From positions 1-21,963 of the forward strand of contig JAFRCB010000326.1 in assembly GCA_017404585.1 (NCBI GenBank): 21,963 nucleotides of DNA. Direction: 5' to 3'. The notes under the pieces were generated by a model, which did not search any database, was not told the origin of the DNA, and saw only the letters and a list, made by a program, of their open reading frames with translations. This stretch comes from Lachnospiraceae bacterium (GTDB lineage: Bacteria > Bacillota > Clostridia > Lachnospirales > Lachnospiraceae). Shown piece after piece: positions 6,847 to 14,643 of the stretch. Both the position numbers and the translations under genes were made by a program. Positions within the stretch are counted from its first letter, which is position 1. The number at the start of each line of letters is the position of its first letter.

Positions 6847-7584
6847 CTTGCGATAGAATCTATACATACTCTTCGCACCAAAGTAGTAATGGCGAACAGT
6901 CATCTTTGTCCTTTCCGGCGTAGGTTGACTGCTCAGTGGCATTGAAGGCAGTCTCTTGCAATGAAATCAATTCTTAATGACTGAAGGCAAGAATTCAGGC
7001 AGGCAGTCATCATAGGTCGATGCGGCGTAAGTTGACTGCCCGGAAGGGTTAGAGGGCAGTAGATTTTAGAGAAAGCACCTTTTGCTAAGTGCTGATCAAA
7101 ATCTCATATAAGAACGTCTTACCATCACCGAGTATCAAAAACATTAATAGTAACTGCTTTTAAGCTGTTCATTCAGTTTGGGTCAACAGTAGATATAACT
7201 AAAATCGAGCTTGCGCGACTGCCTATGCAGCTTGATTTGAGTCTTGTATGGCACTGCGTATGTGCATTATTTTGCAAAAGCGACTGCTGGTTACTCTTAA
7301 GTGGGGGTCAATTTGGCAGTTGTATTCAAATCAGCTTGATAAAAGAGACTGCCGACTCTTAAGTGATGTAGGCTAAATTAAATCATCTTAAATTGTTCTA
7401 TATCTTCGTATGGGTTTTGCTATTTATGTGCCATAAGGACATAATGCGCGAATGGCAAGTGAGCCATCATACCTCGGCAATAAACAAGACAAGCTTTACG
7501 CGCTGGGAGCAAGAATAGATAAAACGAGGCGCAAACTATGCTGAACCAATGAACTCAATTAGGCTTAGAAATGCCCACGACTTC
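6847..7584. repeat. Non-coding AT-rich region with an ACTGC/GCAGT motif array
   Basis: No supported gene or RNA family is seen. ACTGC starts at 6928, 7035, 7153, 7218, 7253, 7283 and 7348; its complement GCAGT starts at 6948, 7003, 7056 and 7316: eleven hits in about 430 bp, where about one would be expected by chance. Opposed copies form hairpins: GGCAGTCA (7002-7009) with TGACTGCC (7033-7040), ACTGCCC (7035-7041) with GGGCAGT (about 7054-7060), and GGCAGT (7315-7320) with ACTGCC (7348-7353). A 17-bp phrase CGGCGTA(G/A)GTTGACTGC repeats at 6916 and 7023. The remainder (7360-7584) shows nothing I can name. Confidence 0.6.
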
Positions 7585-7613
7585 TTGAAGTATTACACTA
7601 AATCGAGTATTAT
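7585..7613 (+). promoter_or_regulatory. Probable promoter of the L,D-transpeptidase gene
   Basis: TTGAAG (7585-7590), 17-bp spacer, TATTAT (7608-7613). This predicts a leader of about 100 nt. A perfect TTGACA at 7643-7648 lies downstream but lacks a well-spaced -10. The ribosome binding site AGGTGGAG (7706-7713) stands seven bases before the ATG. Confidence 0.5.
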
Positions 7614-7720
7614 GTTATGGGGTTTGCACTTTTTTAACAATATTGACAGCAATCTGCAACACTTTTCTGGTGATATTGGTCTAATATAGTGTGTAATATT
7701 TTCTCAGGTGGAGTATTTAA

Positions 7721-9670
7721 ATGAGTAATTACAGGGATGACCATGGGGTGGTAAATCCCACTGGTATTAATATTGAGGGCTCCGTTGGAATCGGTCCTGC
7801 CGGTGAGGAGCTTCTGGCTGAACTCAATCATGAGTATGAGCGTCCCGCGCAGACAGCGGGAAACCTGCGTAATGTCAAGGCGGCCGGTGAAGGCGGTGTG
7901 CCTGAAGATGCTGAAACAGCAACTGCAGCAGGGATAACAGAAGCAGCTGATGCGACGGATATACCTGTATCTGACACAGGCGAAACAGCAACTACGATAG
8001 AAACAGCGGCAGCAGAGCCGACAGCAAGCGCCGAAACTGCAGCAGCAGAGCCGACAGAAGCTGCCGAAACTGCAGCAACGGCAGACATCGGAACAACTGA
8101 AGCAGCCGGTACTACAGCTGCCACCGCAGCAACCGCGCCGCAAGCGGAGAACGCAGCCCCGGAGAACGCCGCATCTGCGGAACCCGTGCAGCCAGACTCA
8201 ACTCCGCCGGCTTCCGAGCCGCCGGTCCCGGAAAAGCGCACGCCGATCTGGATCAAACTGCTCCGCACGAGTCTGCTCCTGGCGGCGATCATTGGCCTCT
8301 TCGTATTCTATTATCTGACCCAGTCTTACCAGTACACGGATAAGTTCATGATCGGCACTTATGTCAACGGAAATGACGTCAGCGGCCAGACCGTTGAGGA
8401 GGTCGAGGAAGATATCAGGGCCCGCGTCGAGGACACTTACAGCCTGACGCTCACTTTCCGCGACGGTGAGAAGGAGACGATCACACCGGAGCAGATCGGC
8501 TACAGATATGTCTCGACAGGTGAAGTTGAGCAGGCCATGAAAGATCAGAACCCGCTGACATGGGTCCTCAGAAATATGGGACAGACAGTTGAGATTGATG
8601 TCCCGGAGAACCACACATTTGATGAAGCCAAGCTCGCGGAGGTCGTGAAGGCGATGCCTGAATTCCAGGTGGAAAATGTCGTCACGCCCACAAACGCGGA
8701 TCTGAACATCACTGACAAGAAGGAGTTCGAGATCGTTCCGGAGACCCAGGGCAACGCCCCGATCGCGGACGCCATACTCCCGACTTTGAATGAGATGGTC
8801 ACGAACTCGGTGATGGAGGGCAGCCTCACCGATATCAAGGGCTCCTACGAGACTCCGACGGTCACGGCGGACAATCAGGATCTCATTTATCAGTGCGACA
8901 ATCTGAACAAGTTCCTGTCGACCAAGATCACTTATAAGCTTCCGAAAGACGTGACCAAGACAATTGACCGCGGGATGCTGATCGACTGGATCACGAGACA
9001 GGACAACGGTTACTACTATCTGGACGATGCTACCATCCGCGATAACTGCGCGAAATATGTTGCCGGAATCGCGGCGGAGGTCGATGAGAGACACACATCG
9101 ATTCCGTTCCCGTCGACAAATTCCGGAACGATCAACTTGTCCTGCGCGGAGTACGGACATGTGGTCGACCAGCCGGGTGAGACAGAAGCCCTATTCAAAG
9201 AGCTCAAAGAATGCACTTCCGAGGAGAAGGAACCGCTGTATTCTCTCAATAAGGATGTCGATGCGAGATTCGGCGGAACATATGTAGAGGCGGATCTCTC
9301 TAATCAGCATGTCTATTACTATGAGAACGGTCAGCTGGTCCTCGACACGCCGTGCGTGTCGGGTACAAAGTATGATTCATCAAGACACACGGTGCTTGGT
9401 CTTTACTCGATTTACTATAAGCAGAGGAACCGTACTCTGAGGGGACCGATGGTGAACGGGGCCCCGTCCTACACATCATTTGTCAACTTCTGGATGCCGT
9501 TCTACAGGGGCTACGGTCTGCACGACGCGTCCTGGAGAGGCAGCTTCGGAGGAACGATTTATTACAGTTCCGGTTCCCATGGCTGCATCAATCTGCCGTA
9601 CAACGCCGCGGCAACGCTTTATGAGCATACGGAGGTCGGTACTCCGGTCATCGTATTCGGCGGTTATTAA
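7721..9670 (+). CDS. YkuD L,D-transpeptidase with PG-binding repeats and Ala/Thr/Glu-rich cytoplasmic tail
   Basis: A 649-residue, single-pass membrane enzyme. L,D-transpeptidases make 3-3 cross-links in peptidoglycan or attach partners to it, using a catalytic Cys. Residues 1-175 form a low-complexity, presumably cytoplasmic tail very rich in Ala, Thr, Glu and Pro. One membrane helix follows at about 176-200. The external part has two PG_binding_4-like regions (roughly 205-380 and 385-510), then a YkuD domain from about 525. The active-site signature is complete: H601 in GYGLHDASW and S619-H620-G-C622-I-N624. The tail contains an 11-residue tandem repeat. Codon GC rises sharply compared with the preceding 1 kb. 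The gene is followed by its own terminator, so it appears monocistronic. Its place beside the Hsp70-like and pseudokinase genes suggests envelope maintenance. Confidence 0.92.
   Translation: MSNYRDDHGVVNPTGINIEGSVGIGPAGEELLAELNHEYERPAQTAGNLRNVKAAGEGGVPEDAETATAAGITEAADATDIPVSDTGETATTIETAAAEPTASAETAAAEPTEAAETAATADIGTTEAAGTTAATAATAPQAENAAPENAASAEPVQPDSTPPASEPPVPEKRTPIWIKLLRTSLLLAAIIGLFVFYYLTQSYQYTDKFMIGTYVNGNDVSGQTVEEVEEDIRARVEDTYSLTLTFRDGEKETITPEQIGYRYVSTGEVEQAMKDQNPLTWVLRNMGQTVEIDVPENHTFDEAKLAEVVKAMPEFQVENVVTPTNADLNITDKKEFEIVPETQGNAPIADAILPTLNEMVTNSVMEGSLTDIKGSYETPTVTADNQDLIYQCDNLNKFLSTKITYKLPKDVTKTIDRGMLIDWITRQDNGYYYLDDATIRDNCAKYVAGIAAEVDERHTSIPFPSTNSGTINLSCAEYGHVVDQPGETEALFKELKECTSEEKEPLYSLNKDVDARFGGTYVEADLSNQHVYYYENGQLVLDTPCVSGTKYDSSRHTVLGLYSIYYKQRNRTLRGPMVNGAPSYTSFVNFWMPFYRGYGLHDASWRGSFGGTIYYSSGSHGCINLPYNAAATLYEHTEVGTPVIVFGGY
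8000..8098 (+). repeat. 33-bp tandem repeats in the transpeptidase tail
   Basis: Three 33-bp units (8000-8032, 8033-8065, 8066-8098) encode ETAAAEPTASA, ETAAAEPTEAA and the decayed ETAATADIGTT. The first two are close at DNA level, so length variation by slippage is likely between strains. Confidence 0.75.
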
Positions 9671-9681
9671 TGGATTTTATG

Positions 9682-9727
9682 TGGACGGTCCTGCATGCAT
9701 GAACGCGGGATCGTCCATGTTGTTTTT
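9682..9727 (+). terminator. Rho-independent terminator of the transpeptidase gene
   Basis: TGGACGGTCC (9682-9691) pairs with GGATCGTCCA (9708-9717) with one G-U wobble, followed by TGTTGTTTTT. It begins 11 bp after the transpeptidase stop. Confidence 0.75.
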
Positions 9728-9787
9728 AGGGCTGAAAATCCGGTATTCTCCCCGGTAATTTGGTTAATTACATAGCAGGAGGATTAC

Positions 9788-9856
9788 ATGATGACACCGC
9801 ATCGTCCATGGGCACCGGGTTTTCGACTACCATTATCGAAAGGATTGTATTTATGA
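9788..9856 (+). CDS. Candidate 22-residue leader peptide
   Basis: A perfect AGGAGG (9777-9782) five bases before an ATG opens a short frame (MMTPHRPWAPGFRLPLSKGL, then YL) whose TGA overlaps the ATG of the next gene (ATGA at 9853-9856). This is the strongest ribosome binding site in the neighbourhood and it serves the short frame rather than the main gene, whose own site GAAAGGA (9838-9844) lies inside the short frame. Translational coupling or an attenuation-type leader would explain this. Whether the peptide itself has a function cannot be told. The alternative is an N-terminally extended main gene from TTG 9760, which I disfavour because that start has no visible binding site. Confidence 0.5.
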   Translation: MMTPHRPWAPGFRLPLSKGLYL

Positions 9857-10698
9857 ACATCAGAGAATTGCTTGAAAAAGATAAAGAGCGGCTCATGACG
9901 CGTCTTGCAAATGCCGACTCTCCCGAACAGGCCGCCCGCGAATGCGAGGATGAACTTGGCCGCCTTCTTCTCGAGTACAACGAACAATCCCCAAGTGACC
10001 GGGTAAGCGAAGCGGCTTACTACTCGATGCAGACAGCCAGGGCAGCCATCTCTCTGGTCGACAGCACAGGCGAGATCCGTGCCTATGAGCGCACCGTCGG
10101 TACAGAGGTGAACGGGAAAAATTACATTATACCTCTGGCTGGAGGCATAGGTGCCATGGCGGCCGGAGGACTTGTGCTTGCACTTGCGCCGGCGGTATTG
10201 GCACCGGTCGGCCTTATCGGTCTCATCGCAGGTTTTGTCGGAACCTTTGTCGCCGGAGTGAGGTTCGGCGGGAAACGCCCCATGCCAAAGACGCGGGATC
10301 AGATTTTCGAGACCCGGGTGGACGGGAGCAAGATATATTCGAACCTGCTTCGCATGATGACGGTCATTGATCGGAACCTTCAGGATATTCACGGAAGGGA
10401 GCAGATGGAAACTCCTGTGATAGAGATGAAATCCGAAAAGGCCGAGTCGGAGGAACTCGAGCTCCTGTCAGGCATTCTGGAGTCAGCCTATGCAAAGCGC
10501 GATGAGGGTGACTCCGAGGATACCATTTCCAATATTAAGTTCTATCTGCACAGGCGGGGACTTGACGTCGTCGATTACTCGGCAGAGACAGAGCGCTGGT
10601 TCAATAAGATGCCCTCGAAGAGGCGCGGGACGATCCGGCCGGCATTGGTGAAGGACGGAGCGGTCCTCGTAAGAGGGATAGCACAGGGAGGAATGTGA
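9853..10698 (+). CDS. Membrane-hairpin protein, partner of the Hsp70-like ATPase
   Basis: A 281-residue protein I cannot name. The N-terminal 1-75 is charged and helical (ELLEKDKERLMTRLANADSP), suggesting a coiled coil. Residues 92-136 form a Gly/Ala-rich hydrophobic pair of helices (PLAGGIGAMAAGGLVLALAP and GLIGLIAGFVGTFVAGVRFG), probably a re-entrant hairpin with both ends cytoplasmic. The C-terminus ends in a small domain with GTIRPALVKDGAVLVRG (259-275), faintly recalling the beta-wing end of GrpE, the DnaK nucleotide-exchange factor; this is a weak, testable resemblance. ATG 9853 is chosen because GAAAGGA precedes it by eight bases and it overlaps the upstream short frame. The Hsp70-like gene follows after one base, so the two surely form one transcript and probably one complex. 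Confidence 0.65.
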   Translation: MNIRELLEKDKERLMTRLANADSPEQAARECEDELGRLLLEYNEQSPSDRVSEAAYYSMQTARAAISLVDSTGEIRAYERTVGTEVNGKNYIIPLAGGIGAMAAGGLVLALAPAVLAPVGLIGLIAGFVGTFVAGVRFGGKRPMPKTRDQIFETRVDGSKIYSNLLRMMTVIDRNLQDIHGREQMETPVIEMKSEKAESEELELLSGILESAYAKRDEGDSEDTISNIKFYLHRRGLDVVDYSAETERWFNKMPSKRRGTIRPALVKDGAVLVRGIAQGGM

Positions 10699-10699
10699 G

Positions 10700-12610
10700 A
10701 TGGAGAGATTTTTCGGATTTGACCTTGGCGACGCCGAGAGTGCTGTTACCAGGCTAAAAAATGATTCGTCCGCTGTCCCCGAGGTGCTTTCTGTCAGGGA
10801 CGCCAAAAGCTTTATTACTGCCTACGCCCGGCTGGTCAACCAGGACATTCTGATCGGTGAGAGCGCCTGCTATTCGGCGGAGGCGATTGAACGAAAGATA
10901 CGCTTCAAGAGCCGCTTTCTTGTTGACCGGGACTGCGAGCGGGATATAAAAAGCTTCGCGGCAGGTGTCCTGGGAGAGCTGATAAGAAACGGAGATTACA
11001 TTCAGGGCGAGGACTGCAGCATGTATATCGGCTGCCCCGCCGGCTGGGACGCGCAGACAAGAGAGCGCTACCGCTATATTTTTGAACAGATCGGTTACCC
11101 GCCGGTGAAAATCATTTCCGAATCGAGGGCAGCCCTTGTTTCCGCCTGTCAGTCAAAGCACCTGCAGGTCGGCTATGATATCCTTAGTCATCCGGTCCTG
11201 GTCGTGGATATCGGATCCTCGACGACGGACTTCGCCTACATTTCCGGCGGAAAGGAAGCTCCGCTGCATACAGCGGGTGAGGTTTTCCTGGGCGGCGGAA
11301 TCATGGATGAGCTGCTCCTCGACTGCTCGTTAGAGACGTCGAAGGACGGAAAGCGGCTCAGGGAAGTGTTTGCGGAGAGTCCGTCGTGGCGGAGCTACTG
11401 TGAATTTGCAGCGCGACGACTTAAGGAAAAATACTTCTCGGATGAGGGCTACTGGAAGGACAATCCGTGTGTGAAGACAGTCCAGGTCTATTATGACAAG
11501 CCGCTGAAACTGGTCCTCAAAATGGATGCGTCCGTGGCTGACCGCATCCTGCACAAAAAGACGGACAGGCTCGGCGGGAAGTCCTTTAAGGAGGTCTTTA
11601 TTGAGAGCCTGCAGGAGACGAGGAGACATATAAACGGTGATATGCCGGACCTCATTTTCATGACGGGCGGCGTTTCCAAGCTCGCGGAGATCAGGGACTG
11701 GTGTCGGGAGGTCTACCCGGAAGCGGTCATCATTACGGAAATTCAGCCGGAATTTTCTGTGGCCAAGGGGCTTGCGCTGAGCGGCAGGATAGACGAGGAA
11801 CTGAGACTTTTCCGCAAGGAGCTGCAGGATCTGATCGATTCTTCGGTGATCGAGCGTATTGTGTCTGAGAATGTGGACGGTCTCTACATGAGGGCGGTCG
11901 ATTCCATGACCGGCCCGATCCTCAAGAAGGTCATGCTGCCGGTGATTCACCGCTGGAGGGACGGAAAAATCAAGCGGCTGAGCGACATCGACGGTGAGCT
12001 GCAGAAGGACATCGAGGCATTCCTGCACACGGACGAGGCAAAGCAGCTGCTTGTAGAACCTGTCCAGCAGTGGCTGCGGCCTGTCGCCTATGAGGTCGAG
12101 GAGCACACTGTGCCGATCTGCGTGAACCACAATGTGCCCTATAAAGCTCTGAGCCTCTCGTCATATCTCGCCCTGTCGGATATTGATATACATCTTGACA
12201 CCAAGAACGTGTTCAATGTGGAGGAGATGACTCTGCTCATAGACACGATCGTTGCCCTCATTATCGGGCTTCTGTGCGGCGGCAGCGGCGTGGCCCTCAT
12301 TGCCGAAGGTTTTGTCGGCATTATCGCGGGCTTCGTCATCACGGCGCTTGTGCTCATCCTCGGAAAGAACCGGATGCAGAAAGCGATCATGGATCTTGAC
12401 ATTCCGCGCCCGATCCGTAAGCTTGTCCCGAAAAGCTACTTTGAGGATCATCTGGACCAGCTGAAGGACGAGATCCGGGCAAGTTTCTATGAGAGTTTTG
12501 AGAAGGAGAAAAATGAGGAGATCTCCGAGCGCCTTGTGAGGGAGATATCTGACCAGATTGAAGAGTGTCTGACCAATATGGCAAGAGTGGTGGAAATTCC
12601 GCTTGGATAA
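10700..12610 (+). CDS. Membrane-anchored Hsp70/actin-fold ATPase
   Basis: A 636-residue protein. The first 370 residues have the actin/Hsp70 nucleotide-binding fold: phosphate-1 FGFDLGDAES (5-14), phosphate-2 LVVDIGSSTTDF (167-178), a GEVFLGGGIMDELL segment (193-206) like the Hsp70 GG-D region, and adenosine motif LIFMTGGVSK (318-327). No classical beta-sandwich substrate-binding domain follows. Instead there is a helical region (365-470), a segment 471-510, a hydrophobic hairpin (511-555) and an amphipathic, coiled-coil-like C-terminus (575-625). The phosphate-1 loop is atypical: DLGDAES replaces the usual DxGTTxS. AGGGAGG lies just upstream of the ATG, one base after the previous stop. Likely a membrane-bound ATP-driven switch or chaperone acting with the upstream hairpin protein (inference). 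Confidence 0.8.
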   Translation: MERFFGFDLGDAESAVTRLKNDSSAVPEVLSVRDAKSFITAYARLVNQDILIGESACYSAEAIERKIRFKSRFLVDRDCERDIKSFAAGVLGELIRNGDYIQGEDCSMYIGCPAGWDAQTRERYRYIFEQIGYPPVKIISESRAALVSACQSKHLQVGYDILSHPVLVVDIGSSTTDFAYISGGKEAPLHTAGEVFLGGGIMDELLLDCSLETSKDGKRLREVFAESPSWRSYCEFAARRLKEKYFSDEGYWKDNPCVKTVQVYYDKPLKLVLKMDASVADRILHKKTDRLGGKSFKEVFIESLQETRRHINGDMPDLIFMTGGVSKLAEIRDWCREVYPEAVIITEIQPEFSVAKGLALSGRIDEELRLFRKELQDLIDSSVIERIVSENVDGLYMRAVDSMTGPILKKVMLPVIHRWRDGKIKRLSDIDGELQKDIEAFLHTDEAKQLLVEPVQQWLRPVAYEVEEHTVPICVNHNVPYKALSLSSYLALSDIDIHLDTKNVFNVEEMTLLIDTIVALIIGLLCGGSGVALIAEGFVGIIAGFVITALVLILGKNRMQKAIMDLDIPRPIRKLVPKSYFEDHLDQLKDEIRASFYESFEKEKNEEISERLVREISDQIEECLTNMARVVEIPLG

Positions 12611-12615
12611 CACTG

Positions 12616-12713
12616 ATACGAATCCCGCGCTTTTGCCTCGCGGGCGAGTCTTGCACCGGCCCGGATCATGCGCTTTCTGCATCGGAATGGGTTCGGAACC
12701 GGTCCGAATCCCA
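12616..12713. repeat. Inverted-repeat element sharing sequence with 4141-4173
   Basis: CCCGCG (12624-12629) pairs with CGCGGG (12639-12644), and TGGGTTCGGA (12688-12697) pairs with TCCGAATCCCA (12703-12713) with one bulge. GAATCCCGCG (12620-12629), CTCGCG(G)GCGAG and GCGAGTCTTG (12644-12653) match 4141-4173 almost base for base, marking a dispersed repeat. There is no T-run, so it is not an obvious terminator although it follows the Hsp70-like stop. Confidence 0.6.
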
Positions 12714-12766
12714 TATCACTTCACAACCCGAAAAATGTCGACCAAATAATATACCGACATTTACAA

Positions 12767-12822
12767 TTGTTAAACATTTATAAGATTTTTAAGATTACTA
12801 TATACAAATTGGTGGTTTTGTA
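12767..12822 (+). promoter_or_regulatory. AT-rich promoter region of the pseudo-histidine-kinase gene
   Basis: A markedly AT-rich patch (12730-12840) separates the repeat element from the kinase gene. The best promoter match is TTGTTA (12767-12772), 17 bp, TAAGAT (12790-12795), four of six in each box. TACAAA (12803-12808) with TTTGTA (12817-12822) forms a small inverted repeat downstream that could bind a regulator. Both are tentative. Confidence 0.35.
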
Positions 12823-12911
12823 CGATAATATAACTCAGTATAGGGTACCTCTGCCCAAATGCCGGCAGGCTCTGTAAAGGTCTTTGCGGCGGGGGTCAGC
12901 TTCAGAAACAG

Positions 12912-14579
12912 ATGTTTATCGTTTATCGGCAAAACAGTGATACCGGACAGAGGCGGGAATCGGGGGCTTTTATGGGCAGACTTGAAGGGGAGATAATCGA
13001 TTCCATATTATCCAGATATTTACTGATTTATGAAGTGGATCTGGAGAACGACTATATGGAGGTCGTGTACGAGACTGAGAAATACGGTACATTCGGTATG
13101 GAACGGTCCGGCAGGTATTCCGAGCTCAACAGCAAGTATAGTCAGGAGAGGGTTGACCTTGAATTTTCCAAGTGGAGAGAAGAGGTCGGCAGCATCGATA
13201 ATCTGAAAAAAGAGCTGACAGATAAAGATTATTTTGATCTGGCCTTTCCCGTAAATTACGGAAAGTGGCGTAGTGTTGAATATAGAGTCGTAGCAAGAAG
13301 ACGCGAGATTCCGACGAAAGTCATCATGTGCTATAAAAAAGTTGATGACGACCGGGCGGAAGTATTTCTGATGCGCCAGGAACGTGAGCGCAATCGCAGT
13401 CTGCTTGAAGATATGCTGAATAAAGAGCGGGAAGCCGGCGCGCGCCGTATGGTCTTTCTTGCAAATATGTCTCAGGAGCTCCGCGTCACCATGAACAGCG
13501 TGGTCGGAGACGCAGCCATGGCCCTGCAGAGCGAGGAAGATGAGCTTGTCAGGACGAATCTCGAGCGTATTCTGAAGAACAGTACAATGATGCAGCGGCT
13601 GATCACCAATACTCTGGATCTTGTGCGCATCGAGACCGGCCGCGTGCGCATCGATGCCGCTCCGAATGATCTGAAAACTATCATCCGGGATATTCAGGAG
13701 ATCATAGAGCCGATGGCAGAGGCCAAAAAGCAGAGTTTCTCTGTAGAGATGGGGCATCTTGAACACTCCAGAGTCATCTGCGACAGAGGCAATCTGTCAA
13801 TTGTGCTCCTGAATCTTCTTAGGAATGCAGTGAAATTCACACCGGAGGGCGGAGCGGTAAGGCTCGCTGTCCGGCACAGGAAGAGCCACGAGACGGACGC
13901 CCTCTCATATGAATTCCTGGTGGAAGATACCGGAATCGGAATCGGTGAGGAGTTCCAGAAGAGACTGTTCGAGCCGTTTGCCAGAGAGTATGTAAACGAA
14001 TACGAAGGAGCAGGTCTTGGCCTTCGAATTGCGTACAGGCTGACTCAGCTCATGGGCGGTACGATCACTGTGCACAGCACGCGCGGTTCCGGCAGTTCGT
14101 TTACGGTCATCCTCGATCTTAAGCTGCAGGACCCGGTAGAACTGCTCCCCAAGAGAGCGGAAGATGAGAAGGTGCCGATTGAACAGCTGATGGCGGGCAA
14201 GAGGTTCCTGGTCGTCGAGGACAGTATGATCAATACCGCGATTCTGACTAAGTTCATGAATCATCTGGGTGCAAATGTCGAGTACGCCGAGGACGGCATG
14301 AGGGCCATCGCAATGGTGCGTAAGAACCCGGCGGATTATTATGACGGCATTTTCATGGATATCCAGATGCCGGTGATGAACGGGTACGAGGCGACGGAAG
14401 CTATTCGCATGATGGACGGCGGCGCTTCTTCGCGAAGCTCGATTCCAATCATCGGCGTGAGTGCGAATGCCTATGAGGTTGACCGTGAAAAAGCACTTGC
14501 TGCCGGTATGGACGCTTATCTGGCAAAGCCGGTCGAGATTGAAGAGCTGATGTCGGTATTGTCTCAGGTAATGCATTGA
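12912..14579 (+). CDS. Hybrid histidine kinase lacking its phosphoacceptor histidine
   Basis: A 555-residue, apparently soluble hybrid sensor kinase. An N-terminal PAS-like region (about 25-150) is followed by a coiled coil (150-180), a HisKA-type dimerisation helix, an HATPase domain and a receiver. The H-box, normally FLANMSHEIRTPMN, reads FLANMSQELRVTMN (182-195): position 188 is Gln (CAG 13473-13475) and the conserved Pro is lost. The ATP site looks intact: N-box NLLRNAVKF (301-309), G1 VEDTGIGIGE (337-346), G2 GAGLGLRIA (366-374). The receiver keeps E436/D437, phosphoacceptor D483 (FMDIQMPVMNG) and K539. It may act as a phosphatase, an ATP-gated scaffold or a receiver for another kinase (inference). 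ATG 12912 lacks a clear binding site; ATG 12972 (residue 21), behind a G-rich tract, is an equally plausible start. A terminator follows. Confidence 0.85.
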   Translation: MFIVYRQNSDTGQRRESGAFMGRLEGEIIDSILSRYLLIYEVDLENDYMEVVYETEKYGTFGMERSGRYSELNSKYSQERVDLEFSKWREEVGSIDNLKKELTDKDYFDLAFPVNYGKWRSVEYRVVARRREIPTKVIMCYKKVDDDRAEVFLMRQERERNRSLLEDMLNKEREAGARRMVFLANMSQELRVTMNSVVGDAAMALQSEEDELVRTNLERILKNSTMMQRLITNTLDLVRIETGRVRIDAAPNDLKTIIRDIQEIIEPMAEAKKQSFSVEMGHLEHSRVICDRGNLSIVLLNLLRNAVKFTPEGGAVRLAVRHRKSHETDALSYEFLVEDTGIGIGEEFQKRLFEPFAREYVNEYEGAGLGLRIAYRLTQLMGGTITVHSTRGSGSSFTVILDLKLQDPVELLPKRAEDEKVPIEQLMAGKRFLVVEDSMINTAILTKFMNHLGANVEYAEDGMRAIAMVRKNPADYYDGIFMDIQMPVMNGYEATEAIRMMDGGASSRSSIPIIGVSANAYEVDREKALAAGMDAYLAKPVEIEELMSVLSQVMH

Positions 14580-14591
14580 TTTTAGAACTCA

Positions 14592-14618
14592 CGGGGCTGT
14601 ACGGGCAGCCTCGTTTTT
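14592..14618 (+). terminator. Rho-independent terminator after the pseudo-histidine-kinase
   Basis: CGGGGCTG (14592-14599), loop TACGGG, CAGCCTCG (14606-14613) with one G-U pair, then TTTTT (14614-14618). It separates the kinase from the glycosidase gene 25 bp later. Confidence 0.82.
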
Positions 14619-14643
14619 ACTTAAGTGGGGGAAACACTGGAAA

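Noticed and set aside
7080..7360. CRISPR array suggested by exact 65-bp spacing of ACTGC
   Set aside because: Only about five bases are strictly conserved at each step. The neighbouring 25-30 bases differ between units, and no cas gene is in the window.
6717..7720. tRNA, rRNA or tmRNA in the 1-kb gap
   Set aside because: No cloverleaf with a T-loop GTTCRANNC motif and no rRNA-like segment could be found by eye on either strand.
7634..8143. Minus-strand Cys-rich 169-residue frame
   Set aside because: It is the reverse of the GCA/GCC-rich repeat codons of the transpeptidase tail; it has no binding site and its composition follows from the repeat.
9760..9852. N-terminal extension of the hairpin protein from TTG 9760
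   Set aside because: The TTG has no binding site, and the AGGAGG downstream is positioned for ATG 9788 in another frame.
14617..14632. CTTAAGTGGGGG shared between 7296 and 14620
   Set aside because: A 12-base match between two sites is expected several times by chance in 22 kb, and no flanking similarity supports a repeat.
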